From: Limnochordia bacterium | GTDB taxonomy: Bacteria > Bacillota > Limnochordia > Darwinibacteriales > DTU012 | Length of the DNA stretch: 12,041 nt | Assembly: GCA_007116995.1 (NCBI GenBank) | Contig: SKHL01000067.1 | Span: forward strand, 1-12,041 | Direction: 5' to 3' | In this document: piece after piece, positions 1-5,699 of the stretch | Numbering within the stretch: position 1 is the first letter of the stretch | How the letters are laid out: each line of letters begins with the position of its first letter | Notes under the pieces: generated by a model | Database searches by the model: none | The model's input: only the letters and a program-made list of their open reading frames with translations | Told to the model about the DNA's origin: nothing | Program-made: the position numbers and the translations under genes

Positions 1-21
1 CCCCCGGCCCCGCGCCGGGGG
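1..21. other. GC-rich hairpin at window edge
   Basis: A perfect 7-bp inverted repeat (CCCCCGG at 1-7, CCGGGGG at 15-21) with a 7-nt loop. No T-run follows, so it may be the terminator of a gene to the left, a leader structure for the first gene, or chance in GC-rich DNA. Confidence 0.3.
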
Positions 22-50
22 ACACCCCCACACATCACAGGAGCGAACCA

Positions 51-254
51 ATGCCCGATTACATCGTGAAGGCCACGGTTTCAGTGGACGTTGAAATCAC
101 CCTCCCAGCCGCAACGGCGGCCGAAGCCCGCAGCATCTTTGATGACAGGCTTATCATGACGGCGGGCCTCGTGGACATGCCAGAAGGCGCCGTCTGGTCT
201 GTCGATGAGGACAGTATTGCCGACATTTCCCGCCTCCAAATCGAGCGGGCCTAA
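51..254 (+). CDS. small phage protein of unknown function (67 aa)
   Basis: I do not recognise this family. The ATG is preceded by a good ribosome binding site (AGGAG from about position 40), which makes the ORF credible. The product is acidic and has no membrane segment or cysteine. It alternates short beta-like stretches near the N-terminus (VKATVSVDVEITL) with an Ala-rich helix (about residues 20-32), suggesting a compact alpha/beta fold. It is the first gene in the window. A 29-bp spacer containing the next gene's Shine-Dalgarno separates it from the lipoprotein gene, and both probably belong to one early operon. No function can be assigned. Confidence 0.7.
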   Translation: MPDYIVKATVSVDVEITLPAATAAEARSIFDDRLIMTAGLVDMPEGAVWSVDEDSIADISRLQIERA

Positions 255-283
255 GCCCCACACCCCACACAGGAGGCCGCCCC

Positions 284-628
284 ATGCGCCCCATCATCAT
301 CGCCACCGCCGCCGCGCTTGCCCTCTCGGCCTGCGCCACATCGCCCGACCAGATCACCGCTTCGTCGGTGTCGCCCGCGCTCTACAGCGGGATGGACTGC
401 CGCCAGATCACGGCCGAGGCGCAGCGCATCAACGCCCGCCTCGCCAACGTCACCGGGGCGCAGGAAAGCCGCGCCAACCGCGACACGGCAATGGTCGCCG
501 TGGGCACCCTGCTTTTCTGGCCCTCGCTGTTCTTCGTCGGACAGGGCCAGGATCACGCCGCCGAGATTGCGCAGCTTCGGGGCGAGGCCGAGGCGCTGAC
601 CCATGCAGCCCGCGCGCGGGGGTGCTGA
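284..628 (+). CDS. putative phage-encoded lipoprotein (114 aa)
   Basis: The N-terminus is a lipoprotein signal peptide: MRP, a hydrophobic core (residues 4-14) and the lipobox L-S-A-C with Cys17 as the expected lipidation site. The mature part has a second Cys (C39), a helical stretch, and a hydrophobic segment at residues 70-88 containing FWPSLFF, then a charged helix (AAEIAQLRGEAEAL). From memory, this layout (C-x-I-x-x-E, then FWPxLFF, then xLRGExEAL) matches a small lipoprotein family found in many proteobacteria and their prophages, sometimes mislabelled as a metal transporter component; its role is unknown. A strong AGGAGG precedes the ATG. A lipoprotein in an early phage region could act in superinfection exclusion, but that is inference. 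Confidence 0.8.
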   Translation: MRPIIIATAAALALSACATSPDQITASSVSPALYSGMDCRQITAEAQRINARLANVTGAQESRANRDTAMVAVGTLLFWPSLFFVGQGQDHAAEIAQLRGEAEALTHAARARGC

Positions 629-633
629 CCATG
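614..633 (+). repeat. 20-nt gene-junction repeat, copy 1
   Basis: The 20-nt sequence covering the last codons, stop and next ATG (coding R-G-C-stop, then ATG two bases later) at 614-633 is repeated exactly at 919-938. It reads GCGCGGGGGTGCTGACCATG. It acts as the translation-initiation context for both following genes. Confidence 0.85.
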
Positions 634-933
634 GCCGATCAAATCAAAGACGGCGGGCCTGCGTTCCCGCGCGACAGCTACAAGGACAGCGAAACCGGGC
701 TGATCGTCCAGCAGAACGGCATGTCCCTGCGCGACCGTATCGCCATCGCGGCGCTGCCGTCCGCTGTGGAGGATTACGGCCAGCCCGCCACCGGGCACAA
801 CAAGGGCCAGCGCACCGACCGGGGAAGTCCGGTGCTGCCTTGGGCTAACCCCGCCATCGGAACGCGCGAGGAAATCATTGCCCGGCAGGCGTACCGTTAT
901 GCCGACGCCATGCTCAAAGCGCGGGGGTGCTGA
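631..933 (+). CDS. conserved 'GGPAFP' phage protein, function unknown (100 aa)
   Basis: The product carries the pair of motifs DGGPAFP (residues 7-13) and GMSLRDRIAIAALP (residues 30-43). I recognise these from a very widespread phage/prophage hypothetical protein family, usually GGPAFP...GMxLRDyFAAxAL. No biochemical role is established. A helical C-terminal half ends in ARQAYRYADAMLKARG, also typical of the family. A TGHNKG motif sits at 54-59. The ATG at 631 lies 2 bp after the lipoprotein stop. An upstream in-frame extension back to 205 exists but overlaps two other genes and lacks a sensible start, so the short form is preferred. It is probably translated by coupling from the lipoprotein gene. 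Confidence 0.8.
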   Translation: MADQIKDGGPAFPRDSYKDSETGLIVQQNGMSLRDRIAIAALPSAVEDYGQPATGHNKGQRTDRGSPVLPWANPAIGTREEIIARQAYRYADAMLKARGC

Positions 934-938
934 CCATG
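919..938 (+). repeat. 20-nt gene-junction repeat, copy 2
   Basis: Second exact copy of the junction at 614-633. Here it joins the GGPAFP gene to the next small gene. Both upstream proteins therefore end in the same A-R-G-C residues (KARGC and RARGC). Confidence 0.85.
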
Positions 939-1208
939 CCCCGCATCACGTTCCGCAAGAACAAGCCCAACGGGTTCAATTCCTTCCGGGGCTTTACCGG
1001 CCGCATCGACGGCAAGTGGTTTGCACAAGGCTTTGAGTGCACCAACGGGGACTGGACCGGCAGCATCACGGTCAAGGACGTCACCAAACACTGCGGATGG
1101 CGGTGGGTCGCGCTGCGCAGGGCCTACCCGACCGAAGCCGAGCTGCGCGCGGCAATCAAGCGGGCCGCCATCGAACACGCCGACCGCCTGCACCCGCTGG
1201 AGGACTGA
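936..1208 (+). CDS. small basic protein of unknown function (90 aa)
   Basis: Not recognised. The ATG lies 2 bp after the previous stop; an alternative in-frame start at 927 would overlap the upstream gene. The protein is basic and aromatic-rich in its first half, with FRGFTGRIDGKWFAQGFEC followed by a GDWTGSITVKDV stretch. This looks like a small antiparallel beta-sheet resembling DNA- or RNA-binding modules. The second half (WVALRRAYPTEAELRAAIKRA) is a predicted amphipathic helix. There are two cysteines (about residues 35 and 54) but no zinc-binding pattern. Its position in the early cluster and its basic charge fit nucleic-acid binding, but this is only inference. Confidence 0.7.
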   Translation: MPRITFRKNKPNGFNSFRGFTGRIDGKWFAQGFECTNGDWTGSITVKDVTKHCGWRWVALRRAYPTEAELRAAIKRAAIEHADRLHPLED

Positions 1209-1210
1209 CC

Positions 1211-1441
1211 ATGCCCCGCCACATCCGCCTTCCCCGCCAGCCCATGCACGCCCACGCCGCGCCCATGGACCGGCTGCGCGCCATCGCAGCCGGGCTTCGC
1301 CGCCCTCAGACCGCCGCGCAGGCCATTGCCGAGGCGCGCACACGGCGCCCGCTGCCGGATTTCGGCCCGATGGACGCCGAGCAGAAGGCCGCGCTCGCAC
1401 AGGCCGTCAAGGAAATCTGGAACCGGAGGGCCGAGCCATGA
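1211..1441 (+). CDS. small Arg/Ala-rich protein, unknown (76 aa)
   Basis: Not recognised. The ATG is 2 bp after the preceding stop, and the context CTGACCATGCCCCGC is identical to that of the previous gene's start. The product is strongly basic at the N-terminus (MPRHIRLPRQPMHAHAAP), then helical (RLRAIAAGLRRPQTAAQAIAEARTR), and ends in EQKAALAQAVKEIWNRR. There is no membrane segment or catalytic motif. The stop overlaps the next start (ATGA), indicating coupled translation. The coding sequence also holds the strong GGAGGG ribosome binding site of the next gene. A small helical DNA-associated protein is possible but not supported by any specific motif. Confidence 0.6.
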   Translation: MPRHIRLPRQPMHAHAAPMDRLRAIAAGLRRPQTAAQAIAEARTRRPLPDFGPMDAEQKAALAQAVKEIWNRRAEP

Positions 1442-1695
1442 AAACCCCCATCAAATGCCGCCGCACCACCCCGCTTTACCTGCTGGGCGACGTGAACACC
1501 GGCTGGGTGCTGTACGTCGATGGCTCCCCGCTCCTGGAGTTCGGCACCTATGACGACGCCGCGCGCATGCTGGCGGACATGGAGGAGCATTTCCGCGAGA
1601 TTGCCGACGCCGAGGCCGAGGCCGACGCGCTCCAGGCTGAGGAAGACCAGCGCCACGAGGACATCGAGCGCGCAAAGCTGGTGGGGGCGCTGTGA
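1438..1695 (+). CDS. small acidic helical protein, unknown (85 aa)
   Basis: Not recognised. The start overlaps the preceding stop (ATGA) and is preceded by GGAGGG at 1425-1430 with good spacing, so the start is well supported. The first part (residues 10-38) looks like a small beta hairpin (LYLLGDVNTGWVLYVDG). The rest is a long, very acidic helix made of AEAEADALQAEEDQ-type repeats, probably a short coiled coil. Glu/Asp-rich small early phage proteins include DNA mimics and inhibitors of host enzymes, but the charge pattern here is an ordinary coiled-coil pattern and no such function should be assumed. It is followed by a TGATG overlap with the next gene. Confidence 0.65.
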   Translation: MKTPIKCRRTTPLYLLGDVNTGWVLYVDGSPLLEFGTYDDAARMLADMEEHFREIADAEAEADALQAEEDQRHEDIERAKLVGAL

Positions 1696-1937
1696 TGGAC
1701 ACGCTGAAAACCCTCAACGCCGCCGCCTATGCCGCCCTGCGCGCGCACAGCCGCGCACCCCAGCCGATCAAGTCCCGACTTCTGGCGGTGGCGGCCGAGA
1801 CGGACCGCATCATCGACGGCCTGCCGCCCCGCACCGACCCGGTGGCGGCCGCGTACGAGCGCGCACTGCGCACCATGGGCATCAACCCCGACAGCCTCGC
1901 CGCAGAGGCGCTGAAAGCCAAGGAGGGCGCACAGTGA
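1695..1937 (+). CDS. small helical protein, unknown (80 aa)
   Basis: Not recognised. The ATG at 1695 shares one base with the preceding stop (TGATG); an in-frame GTG directly before it (1692) is an equally possible start. The product is Ala-rich and helical. A Pro-rich turn (PPRTDPV, residues 44-50) separates two helical halves, and the end is GINPDSLAAEALKAKEGAQ. There are no cysteines or membrane segments. It lies directly before the ERF gene, its stop overlaps the ERF start (GTGA), and its last codons contain the AGGAGGG ribosome binding site for ERF. A role in the recombination cassette is possible only by position. Confidence 0.65.
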   Translation: MDTLKTLNAAAYAALRAHSRAPQPIKSRLLAVAAETDRIIDGLPPRTDPVAAAYERALRTMGINPDSLAAEALKAKEGAQ

Positions 1938-2605
1938 CCGAGATTGCCAACGTCTACACGGCCCTCGCGGCGGCGCAGCTTGAGTTCGGCGCCGTCCAGA
2001 AGGGCAGCGTGAACCCCGCGTTCAAAACCCGGTACGCCGACCTCGCGGACGTGTCGGCCGTCGTCATTCCGACGCTGGCCCGGCATGGCGTGGCCGTGCT
2101 GCACTACCCGGTGTGGCGCGAGGACGTGAACTGCATGCGCACCGAGTTCATGCACGGCGCCAGCGCCTCGCGGGTCTGGTGCGACGTGCCGCTGATTGTC
2201 GATCGGCAGAACATGCAGGGATACAAGAGCGCGACCACCTACGCCAAGCGGATCGGGCTGGAAAGCCTCAGCGGCGTGGCGCCCGAGGACGACGACGGGA
2301 ACGCAGCCGCCGCAGCCCCCCGCCAGCAGCGCCAGGAACCCCGCCGCACGGAACCAGAGCAACCGCGCTTCGACGCCAAGGCGGCCGCCGCGCGCGTGGC
2401 GAAGAAGATCGAGGCCGCGCGCACGCTGCCCGATCTGTCCGAGGTCTGGCGCGCCGAGTGGGATTGCATCGTGTCGATCAAGGCCGCCGACGCCGACGAG
2501 TGCGAGCGCCTGACGAAGATCAAGGACGCGCGCAAGGCCGCTCTCACCGGCCCTGACCCCGCAAGGCAGGCGCCCGCCGACGACCTCGCAGACATTCCCT
2601 ACTGA
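1934..2605 (+). CDS. erf: ERF-family single-strand DNA annealing protein
   Basis: ERF (essential recombination function) proteins such as P22 Erf anneal complementary single strands during phage recombination and genome circularisation. The N-terminal half carries the family hallmarks: early helix AAAQLEF, KGSVNPAFKTRYADLADV (residues 23-40), a VIPTLARHGVAVL segment, and the signature ATTYAKRIGLESLSGVAP followed by EDDDGN (residues 100-123). After an Ala/Gln/Pro/Arg linker (about 124-150) comes a helical C-terminal domain ending in an acidic tail (ADDLADIPY), comparable to the acidic tails of phage single-strand binding proteins. The GTG start follows AGGAGGG at 1921-1927 and overlaps the previous stop. 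At 223 aa it is of normal family length. The NinB and HNH genes lie downstream. The assignment is confident from sequence. Confidence 0.93.
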   Translation: MTEIANVYTALAAAQLEFGAVQKGSVNPAFKTRYADLADVSAVVIPTLARHGVAVLHYPVWREDVNCMRTEFMHGASASRVWCDVPLIVDRQNMQGYKSATTYAKRIGLESLSGVAPEDDDGNAAAAAPRQQRQEPRRTEPEQPRFDAKAAAARVAKKIEAARTLPDLSEVWRAEWDCIVSIKAADADECERLTKIKDARKAALTGPDPARQAPADDLADIPY

Positions 2606-2616
2606 CGGAGGCCCCC

Positions 2617-3321
2617 ATGCTTGACCACAACGCACCCCCGCCAGCGGGGCACAACAACCCGCCCGACCCGCTTGACGATGCGCTGGCCCCCTATGGCGAC
2701 CACATCGAGGAAGCCGCCAACTGGCTGGACGGCGCCACCGTCGAGACCGAGGCGCAGATGCAGGCGGTGGACGCCCTGCTGCGCCGGATCAAGATGGCCG
2801 AGCGCGCCGTGGGCGAGGCCAAGGACGCCGAGGCCAAGCCCTTGCACGACGCCTGGAAGGCCGCCCTCGCCCGGTACAAGCCGACGCTGGACGACCTCGA
2901 CCGGATCAAGCGGGGCCTCGCCGCCGCCGTGGACGGTTTCAAGCGCCGCCTCGCCGCCGAGAAGGCCGAAGCCGCCCGGAAGGCCCGCGCTGAAGCCGAG
3001 GCCAAGGTTGCCGCCGCCCGTGCCGCCGCAGAGGCCGCGCAGGAGACCGACCTTGAGGCCCAGCGGGCCGCCGCCGCCGCGCGCGATGCTGCCGCTCTGG
3101 CGCAAGCTCAGGCCACCGCAGCAAGCAAGGACAAGGTGCGCGGGCTGCGGAAGGTCACGCGGTACGAGGTCACCGACCACCGGGCGCTGCTAAATTGGGT
3201 GGCGAAGAACGACCGCGACGCCATCACCGCGTTTCTGGACGACTACGCCCGCCGCCACCACAAGGCGCTGGACGGCTGCAACGCGGGCGTGCGCGTGTGG
3301 ACCGAAAGGGCGGCTTTCTGA
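2617..3321 (+). CDS. Ala/Glu-rich coiled-coil protein of the recombination cassette (234 aa)
   Basis: Function not assigned. The N-terminus carries PPAGHNNPPDP (residues 8-18), a motif I associate with phage proteins of alphaproteobacteria. Helical segments follow, then a long Ala/Glu/Arg/Lys coiled coil from about residue 95 to 170. A globular C-terminal part runs VTRYEVTDHRALLNWVAKND to HHKALDGCNAGVRVWTERAAF; the G-x-x-V-x-x-E ending is typical of proteins next to phage ERF/RecT-type recombinases. A GGAGG box (2607-2611) precedes the ATG in the 11-bp gap after ERF, and the stop overlaps the NinB start (TGATG). Its fixed place between annealing protein and NinB suggests an accessory recombination or DNA-end factor. 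A Gp157-like coiled coil is an alternative. Confidence 0.85.
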   Translation: MLDHNAPPPAGHNNPPDPLDDALAPYGDHIEEAANWLDGATVETEAQMQAVDALLRRIKMAERAVGEAKDAEAKPLHDAWKAALARYKPTLDDLDRIKRGLAAAVDGFKRRLAAEKAEAARKARAEAEAKVAAARAAAEAAQETDLEAQRAAAAARDAAALAQAQATAASKDKVRGLRKVTRYEVTDHRALLNWVAKNDRDAITAFLDDYARRHHKALDGCNAGVRVWTERAAF

Positions 3322-3719
3322 TGGCGCAGACCGTGATCCTGCGCGGCCTTGAGCAGCGCGCGCTGGCCTGCGCGATGGTGCGCGCAGCCCCTCCCGATGC
3401 CGTGGTGCAGATCAGCGGGCCGAAGCGCAACCTCGACCAAAACGCCCGCTTTTGGGCAATGGTCAGCGACATATCCCGCGCCAAGCCCGAGGGGCGCGTG
3501 CACACACCCGAGGTCTGGAAGTGCCTGTTCATGGCGGCCTGCGGGCATGCCGTGCGCTTCGAAATGGGGCTGGATAACCGGCCCTTCCCGGTGGGCTTTT
3601 CGTCGTCCCGGCTGACAAAGCGCGAGTTCGCGGACCTGATCACGGTGGCGCAGGAATACGGCGACCGCATGGGCGTCCAGTGGTCCGAGCGGCATCCTGA
3701 CGAGAGGGAAAACGCATGA
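3321..3719 (+). CDS. ninB: NinB family recombination mediator (lambda Orf-like)
   Basis: NinB/Orf of phage lambda binds single-stranded DNA and can replace host RecFOR functions in loading the annealing protein. The 132-aa product shows the family pattern: GPKRNLDQNARFWAMVSDIS (residues 33-52), a W-K-x-x-F-M-A-A-C-G region (about 66-75), the PVGFSSSRLTKREFADLI motif (90-107) and the closing GDRMGVQWSE (114-123). Length is normal for the family. The ATG shares a base with the upstream stop and the end overlaps the HNH gene (ATGA), so the three genes are tightly coupled. Presence beside ERF implies a complete phage annealing pathway independent of host RecFOR. Confidence 0.9.
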   Translation: MAQTVILRGLEQRALACAMVRAAPPDAVVQISGPKRNLDQNARFWAMVSDISRAKPEGRVHTPEVWKCLFMAACGHAVRFEMGLDNRPFPVGFSSSRLTKREFADLITVAQEYGDRMGVQWSERHPDERENA

Positions 3720-4060
3720 CCCGCCGCATGTCCCCCACGCGCCGCCTCGCTATCTACACCGCCCATCAAGGCCGGTGCCACATCTGCGGCGAGCGCATCG
3801 ACGGCGCCCGCGAGCGTTGGGAGGTTGAGCACATCGTGCCCTACGCCCTGACCCGCGACGACACAGACGCCAACCTCGCCCCGGCGCATGTCTCGTGCCA
3901 CGCGACAAAGACACCCGGCGACGTGGCGCAGATCGCCAAGGCCAAGCGCGTGCAGGCGAAGCACGTTGGCGCCTGGCGCCCCCGCTCGAAGCTGCCCGGA
4001 AGCCGGGGAACACCCTTCCGCCGCAAGATCAACGGAACAACGGAGAGACGAGAGCCATGA
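3716..4060 (+). CDS. HNH endonuclease (114 aa)
   Basis: The protein has a zinc-knuckle pair C21-x-x-C24 (CHICGERI). The HNH core follows: EVEHIVPYAL with H39 as the likely catalytic/metal residue, then DANLAPAHVSCHATKT with N53, H58/C61 and H62. This is the usual beta-beta-alpha-metal layout of small phage HNH nucleases. The Cys normally found before the second zinc Cys is replaced, leaving H58 and C61 as the probable ligands. A basic tail (residues 75-112, many Lys/Arg) likely binds DNA. Small HNH proteins act in phage DNA packaging, recombination or homing. Here the link to NinB by an ATGA overlap argues for a recombination or DNA-processing role rather than a free-standing homing gene. Confidence 0.88.
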   Translation: MTRRMSPTRRLAIYTAHQGRCHICGERIDGARERWEVEHIVPYALTRDDTDANLAPAHVSCHATKTPGDVAQIAKAKRVQAKHVGAWRPRSKLPGSRGTPFRRKINGTTERREP

Positions 4061-4236
4061 CCGACAGACCCCGCGCGGACGACCTCGGCCGCATGTCGCA
4101 GCACTTCGAGGCGCTGGACGACCCGTGGCGCGACCTCGCCAGCACCATCCGGCTGGCGGCCATGCTGACGCTTGCCGGCGCTTTCGTGGCCGGGCTGCTT
4201 GTCGGGGGCGCTGCGGCGCTGTGGTGGGCGGCATGA
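4057..4236 (+). CDS. small single-pass membrane protein (59 aa)
   Basis: Not recognised by family. The first 30 residues are polar and charged (MTDRPRADDLGRMSQHFEAL), followed by one long hydrophobic segment at residues 32-58 with glycine small-residue motifs (AGAFVAGLLVGGAAALWW). The polar N-terminus would face the cytoplasm, with the C-terminus in the periplasm or embedded. The start overlaps the HNH stop (ATGA) and the stop overlaps the next start. Small early-region membrane proteins in phages can affect superinfection or host membrane functions; no specific role is shown by the sequence. Confidence 0.75.
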   Translation: MTDRPRADDLGRMSQHFEALDDPWRDLASTIRLAAMLTLAGAFVAGLLVGGAAALWWAA

Positions 4237-4580
4237 CCCCCGACCGCCGCGCCGCGCTGGTGGCGCTGAAAGACGCCGTGGAGGCGGGGGATGCCACCCG
4301 CACCACAATTGAAGAGATGGCCGCAGGCGTGTTCGGCCTCAATACGAACGCCATGGATGTGGGCGCCGCATATGCACAAGGCTCCACGGACGCCGCCCTT
4401 GCCCTGCTGGGGGCGGTGCTGCCGAGGGCGTGGTGCGTGTTGCGCATAAGCACGCTCTCCCGAGCGATCATTGGTTGTGTGGACGCGGACGCCGAGGTTG
4501 TGGCGCAAGCATCCACCCCCGCCCGTGCGCTTCTGCTGGCGATCCTGACGGCGATGATTGAACAGGAGGCCCAGCCATGA
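4233..4580 (+). CDS. conserved phage protein, function unknown (115 aa)
   Basis: The layout resembles a common phage hypothetical family: an N-terminal helix (MTPDRRAALVALKDAVEAGD), the segment GSTDAALALLGAVLPRAWCV (residues 50-69), and the ending ARALLLAILTAMIEQEA (97-113). I cannot give the family an accession or a function. There is no catalytic motif. Two cysteines (C68, C82) lie in moderately hydrophobic stretches that are not long enough for confident membrane spans. It is coupled by ATGA to both neighbours and contains near its 3' end the AGGAGG box (4564-4569) for the next gene. Local GC in the middle (4340-4500) is slightly lower than in the neighbours. Confidence 0.75.
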   Translation: MTPDRRAALVALKDAVEAGDATRTTIEEMAAGVFGLNTNAMDVGAAYAQGSTDAALALLGAVLPRAWCVLRISTLSRAIIGCVDADAEVVAQASTPARALLLAILTAMIEQEAQP

Positions 4581-4900
4581 CCACCCCCGAGGAACGCGCC
4601 GCCACCGCAGAAACCCGGCTTGCCGAGGCGCTGGCGGAATGCGCACGCCTGCGCGCTCGTCATGCCAACGCCATGTTGGACGCCGCCGACACGTCAGGCA
4701 TGATGGGGCGTGCGATCCACCGCGAGGAATCGGCCGATGCCCGGCTTGCCGAGGCGCTGGCGAGGGTGGTGGAGTTGGGGGCATACCTCCCCATACTTGA
4801 GCGCCTAGAGGCGTCAGGAGAATGGGGCAGATACGCAAGCGGCACGGGCATTGCCACACCAAACAGGTTCCGCGCCGCACTGAGGGGGCCGGGGGGATGA
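4577..4900 (+). CDS. small coiled-coil phage protein with internal repeat (107 aa)
   Basis: Not recognised. The ATG overlaps the preceding stop and has an excellent AGGAGG at 4564-4569. The N-terminal two-thirds is helical, with the heptad-like unit RLAEALA occurring twice (about residues 14-20 and 56-62). The C-terminal third (LPILERLEASGEWGRYASGTGIATPNRF) is globular. Segments such as 'ERLEASGEW' and 'NRFRAAL' resemble short phage accessory proteins that carry helices plus a small C-terminal domain. The repeat is exact at DNA level, so it arose recently or is under strong constraint. The end overlaps a tiny ORF at 4897. Confidence 0.7.
   Translation: MTTPEERAATAETRLAEALAECARLRARHANAMLDAADTSGMMGRAIHREESADARLAEALARVVELGAYLPILERLEASGEWGRYASGTGIATPNRFRAALRGPGG
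4614..4762 (+). repeat. pair of 23-nt direct repeats in frame
   Basis: A 23-nt sequence at 4614-4636 (starting CCCGGCTTGCC, ending CTGGCG) recurs exactly at 4740-4762. The distance is 126 bp, a multiple of three, so both copies are read in the same frame and encode RLAEALA. Recombination between them would delete 42 codons without shifting the frame. Confidence 0.9.
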
Positions 4901-4953
4901 CCCGCCGCCTCGCCCCCGAGAACGCGCAGGGAACGGCCAACACAGGAGACTGA
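4897..4953 (+). CDS. possible 18-aa leader-like mini-ORF
   Basis: An 18-codon ORF (MTRRLAPENAQGTANTGD) whose ATG overlaps the previous stop (ATGA) and whose stop lies 1 bp before the next ATG (4955). It fills the gap exactly. It contains the AGGAG box of the next gene. It may carry translating ribosomes to that gene rather than make a functional peptide, or be a remnant; its first four codons match those of the HNH gene. Confidence 0.3.
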   Translation: MTRRLAPENAQGTANTGD

Positions 4954-4954
4954 C

Positions 4955-5107
4955 ATGACTGAGACACCCGAAGCCCGCGCGGCCACCATCCACGCCCTAT
5001 CCACAGCCCTCGCTGGACTGGCAGCCCAGCAGGGCCGGCTGGCGCAGGAGATGAAAGGGCTCGCCGAAGCCCTTACCGCCCCGCGTCAGGAGACCGCCGA
5101 TGACTGA
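4955..5107 (+). CDS. very small helical protein, unknown (50 aa)
   Basis: Not recognised. The ATG has a good ribosome binding site (AGGAG, 4944-4948). The 50-residue product is a single amphipathic helix after the first few residues (ALSTALAGLAAQQGRLAQEMKGLAEAL), typical of a short coiled-coil partner. It overlaps the next gene by 8 bp and holds that gene's AGGAG box (5088-5092). Its start resembles the start of the next gene (MTETPEA versus MTDTPDTGPEA), suggesting that the gene starts are related by duplication or by recombination at a shared initiation region. Confidence 0.55.
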   Translation: MTETPEARAATIHALSTALAGLAAQQGRLAQEMKGLAEALTAPRQETADD

Positions 5108-5699
5108 CACACCCGACACCGGCCCCGAGGCCGTGGAGCGGCTGATGAAGCACGTCACCCCCGGACCGTGGCATGTCACCATTGACGATGACGGAAACCC
5201 GCTTTCTGGCCGCCCCTCAGTGCAGGCGTCTGCAAAACTGGACTGCGCCATCATTCATTGGGACGGCTTTGTGCAGCAGTTCTGGCGCAGCGCACGCGGC
5301 GACCGGGAAATCCAAGCCAACGCGGCTTTCATCGCTGCGGCTCGGGAGCTTGTGCCCGCCCTCTCTGCCGAGAACGCCGCCCTGCGCGCCCAGCTATGGG
5401 ACATGCAGCAGGAGCGGGACCGGGCGCTGGGGTGGCGCGACCACGACAAGGATCGTGCCGAAGCCGCCGAGGCCGAAGTGGAGAGGCTGCGGAACCGGCT
5501 GGAATGGTCGGAACAAGCCATGCACGTCATGGAACGATCATGGAGCCTAGCGGACCCAAAGCTATGGCGTGACTTCGGGGAAAAGTGGGTCCACAGCGCA
5601 GGTCGATACACGCTCTGTGAAGGCATATCGGCGGTTCGTGGATGCCTTAACCAACCCACGCAGTTCACCGCCCCCGCCCCGCGTCATACGTCGCGATGA
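5100..5699 (+). CDS. Ea22-like phage protein with coiled coil (199 aa)
   Basis: The N-terminal part has the hallmarks of a common phage accessory family (often annotated ead/Ea22-like): VTPGPWHV (residues 19-26), a short beta region, then IQANAAFIAAARELVPAL (71-88). A coiled coil follows from about residue 86 to 145 (AENAALRAQL...EAEVERLRNRLEW). The last 50 residues (KLWRDFGEKWVHSAGRYTLC to the end) have no family resemblance I know and a Pro/Thr-rich finish. The function of this family is unknown; in lambda-like phages it lies among non-essential early genes. AGGAG at 5088-5092 supports the ATG at 5100, which overlaps the upstream ORF by 8 bp. Confidence 0.75.
   Translation: MTDTPDTGPEAVERLMKHVTPGPWHVTIDDDGNPLSGRPSVQASAKLDCAIIHWDGFVQQFWRSARGDREIQANAAFIAAARELVPALSAENAALRAQLWDMQQERDRALGWRDHDKDRAEAAEAEVERLRNRLEWSEQAMHVMERSWSLADPKLWRDFGEKWVHSAGRYTLCEGISAVRGCLNQPTQFTAPAPRHTSR

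Noticed and set aside
205..933. 242-codon extended form of the GGPAFP protein
   Set aside because: The extension is Arg/Pro/His-rich shadow sequence over two other genes; the ATG at 631 gives a product that begins as the family does.
1727..2635. 302-codon open frame on the - strand opposite ERF
   Set aside because: Shadow of the ERF gene, low-complexity GC-driven composition, no start context.
3005..3120. GCC/GCG-rich repeated stretch as a possible tandem repeat or array
   Set aside because: It is simply Ala/Glu/Arg coiled-coil coding sequence with no fixed repeat unit; no CRISPR-like spacing or repeats exist anywhere in the window.
3224..4663. 479-codon open frame on the - strand opposite NinB, HNH and the following genes
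   Set aside because: No ribosome binding site or family resemblance; the composition is Arg/Ala/Ser-rich as expected for antisense frames in 68% GC DNA, and well-recognised genes occupy the + strand.
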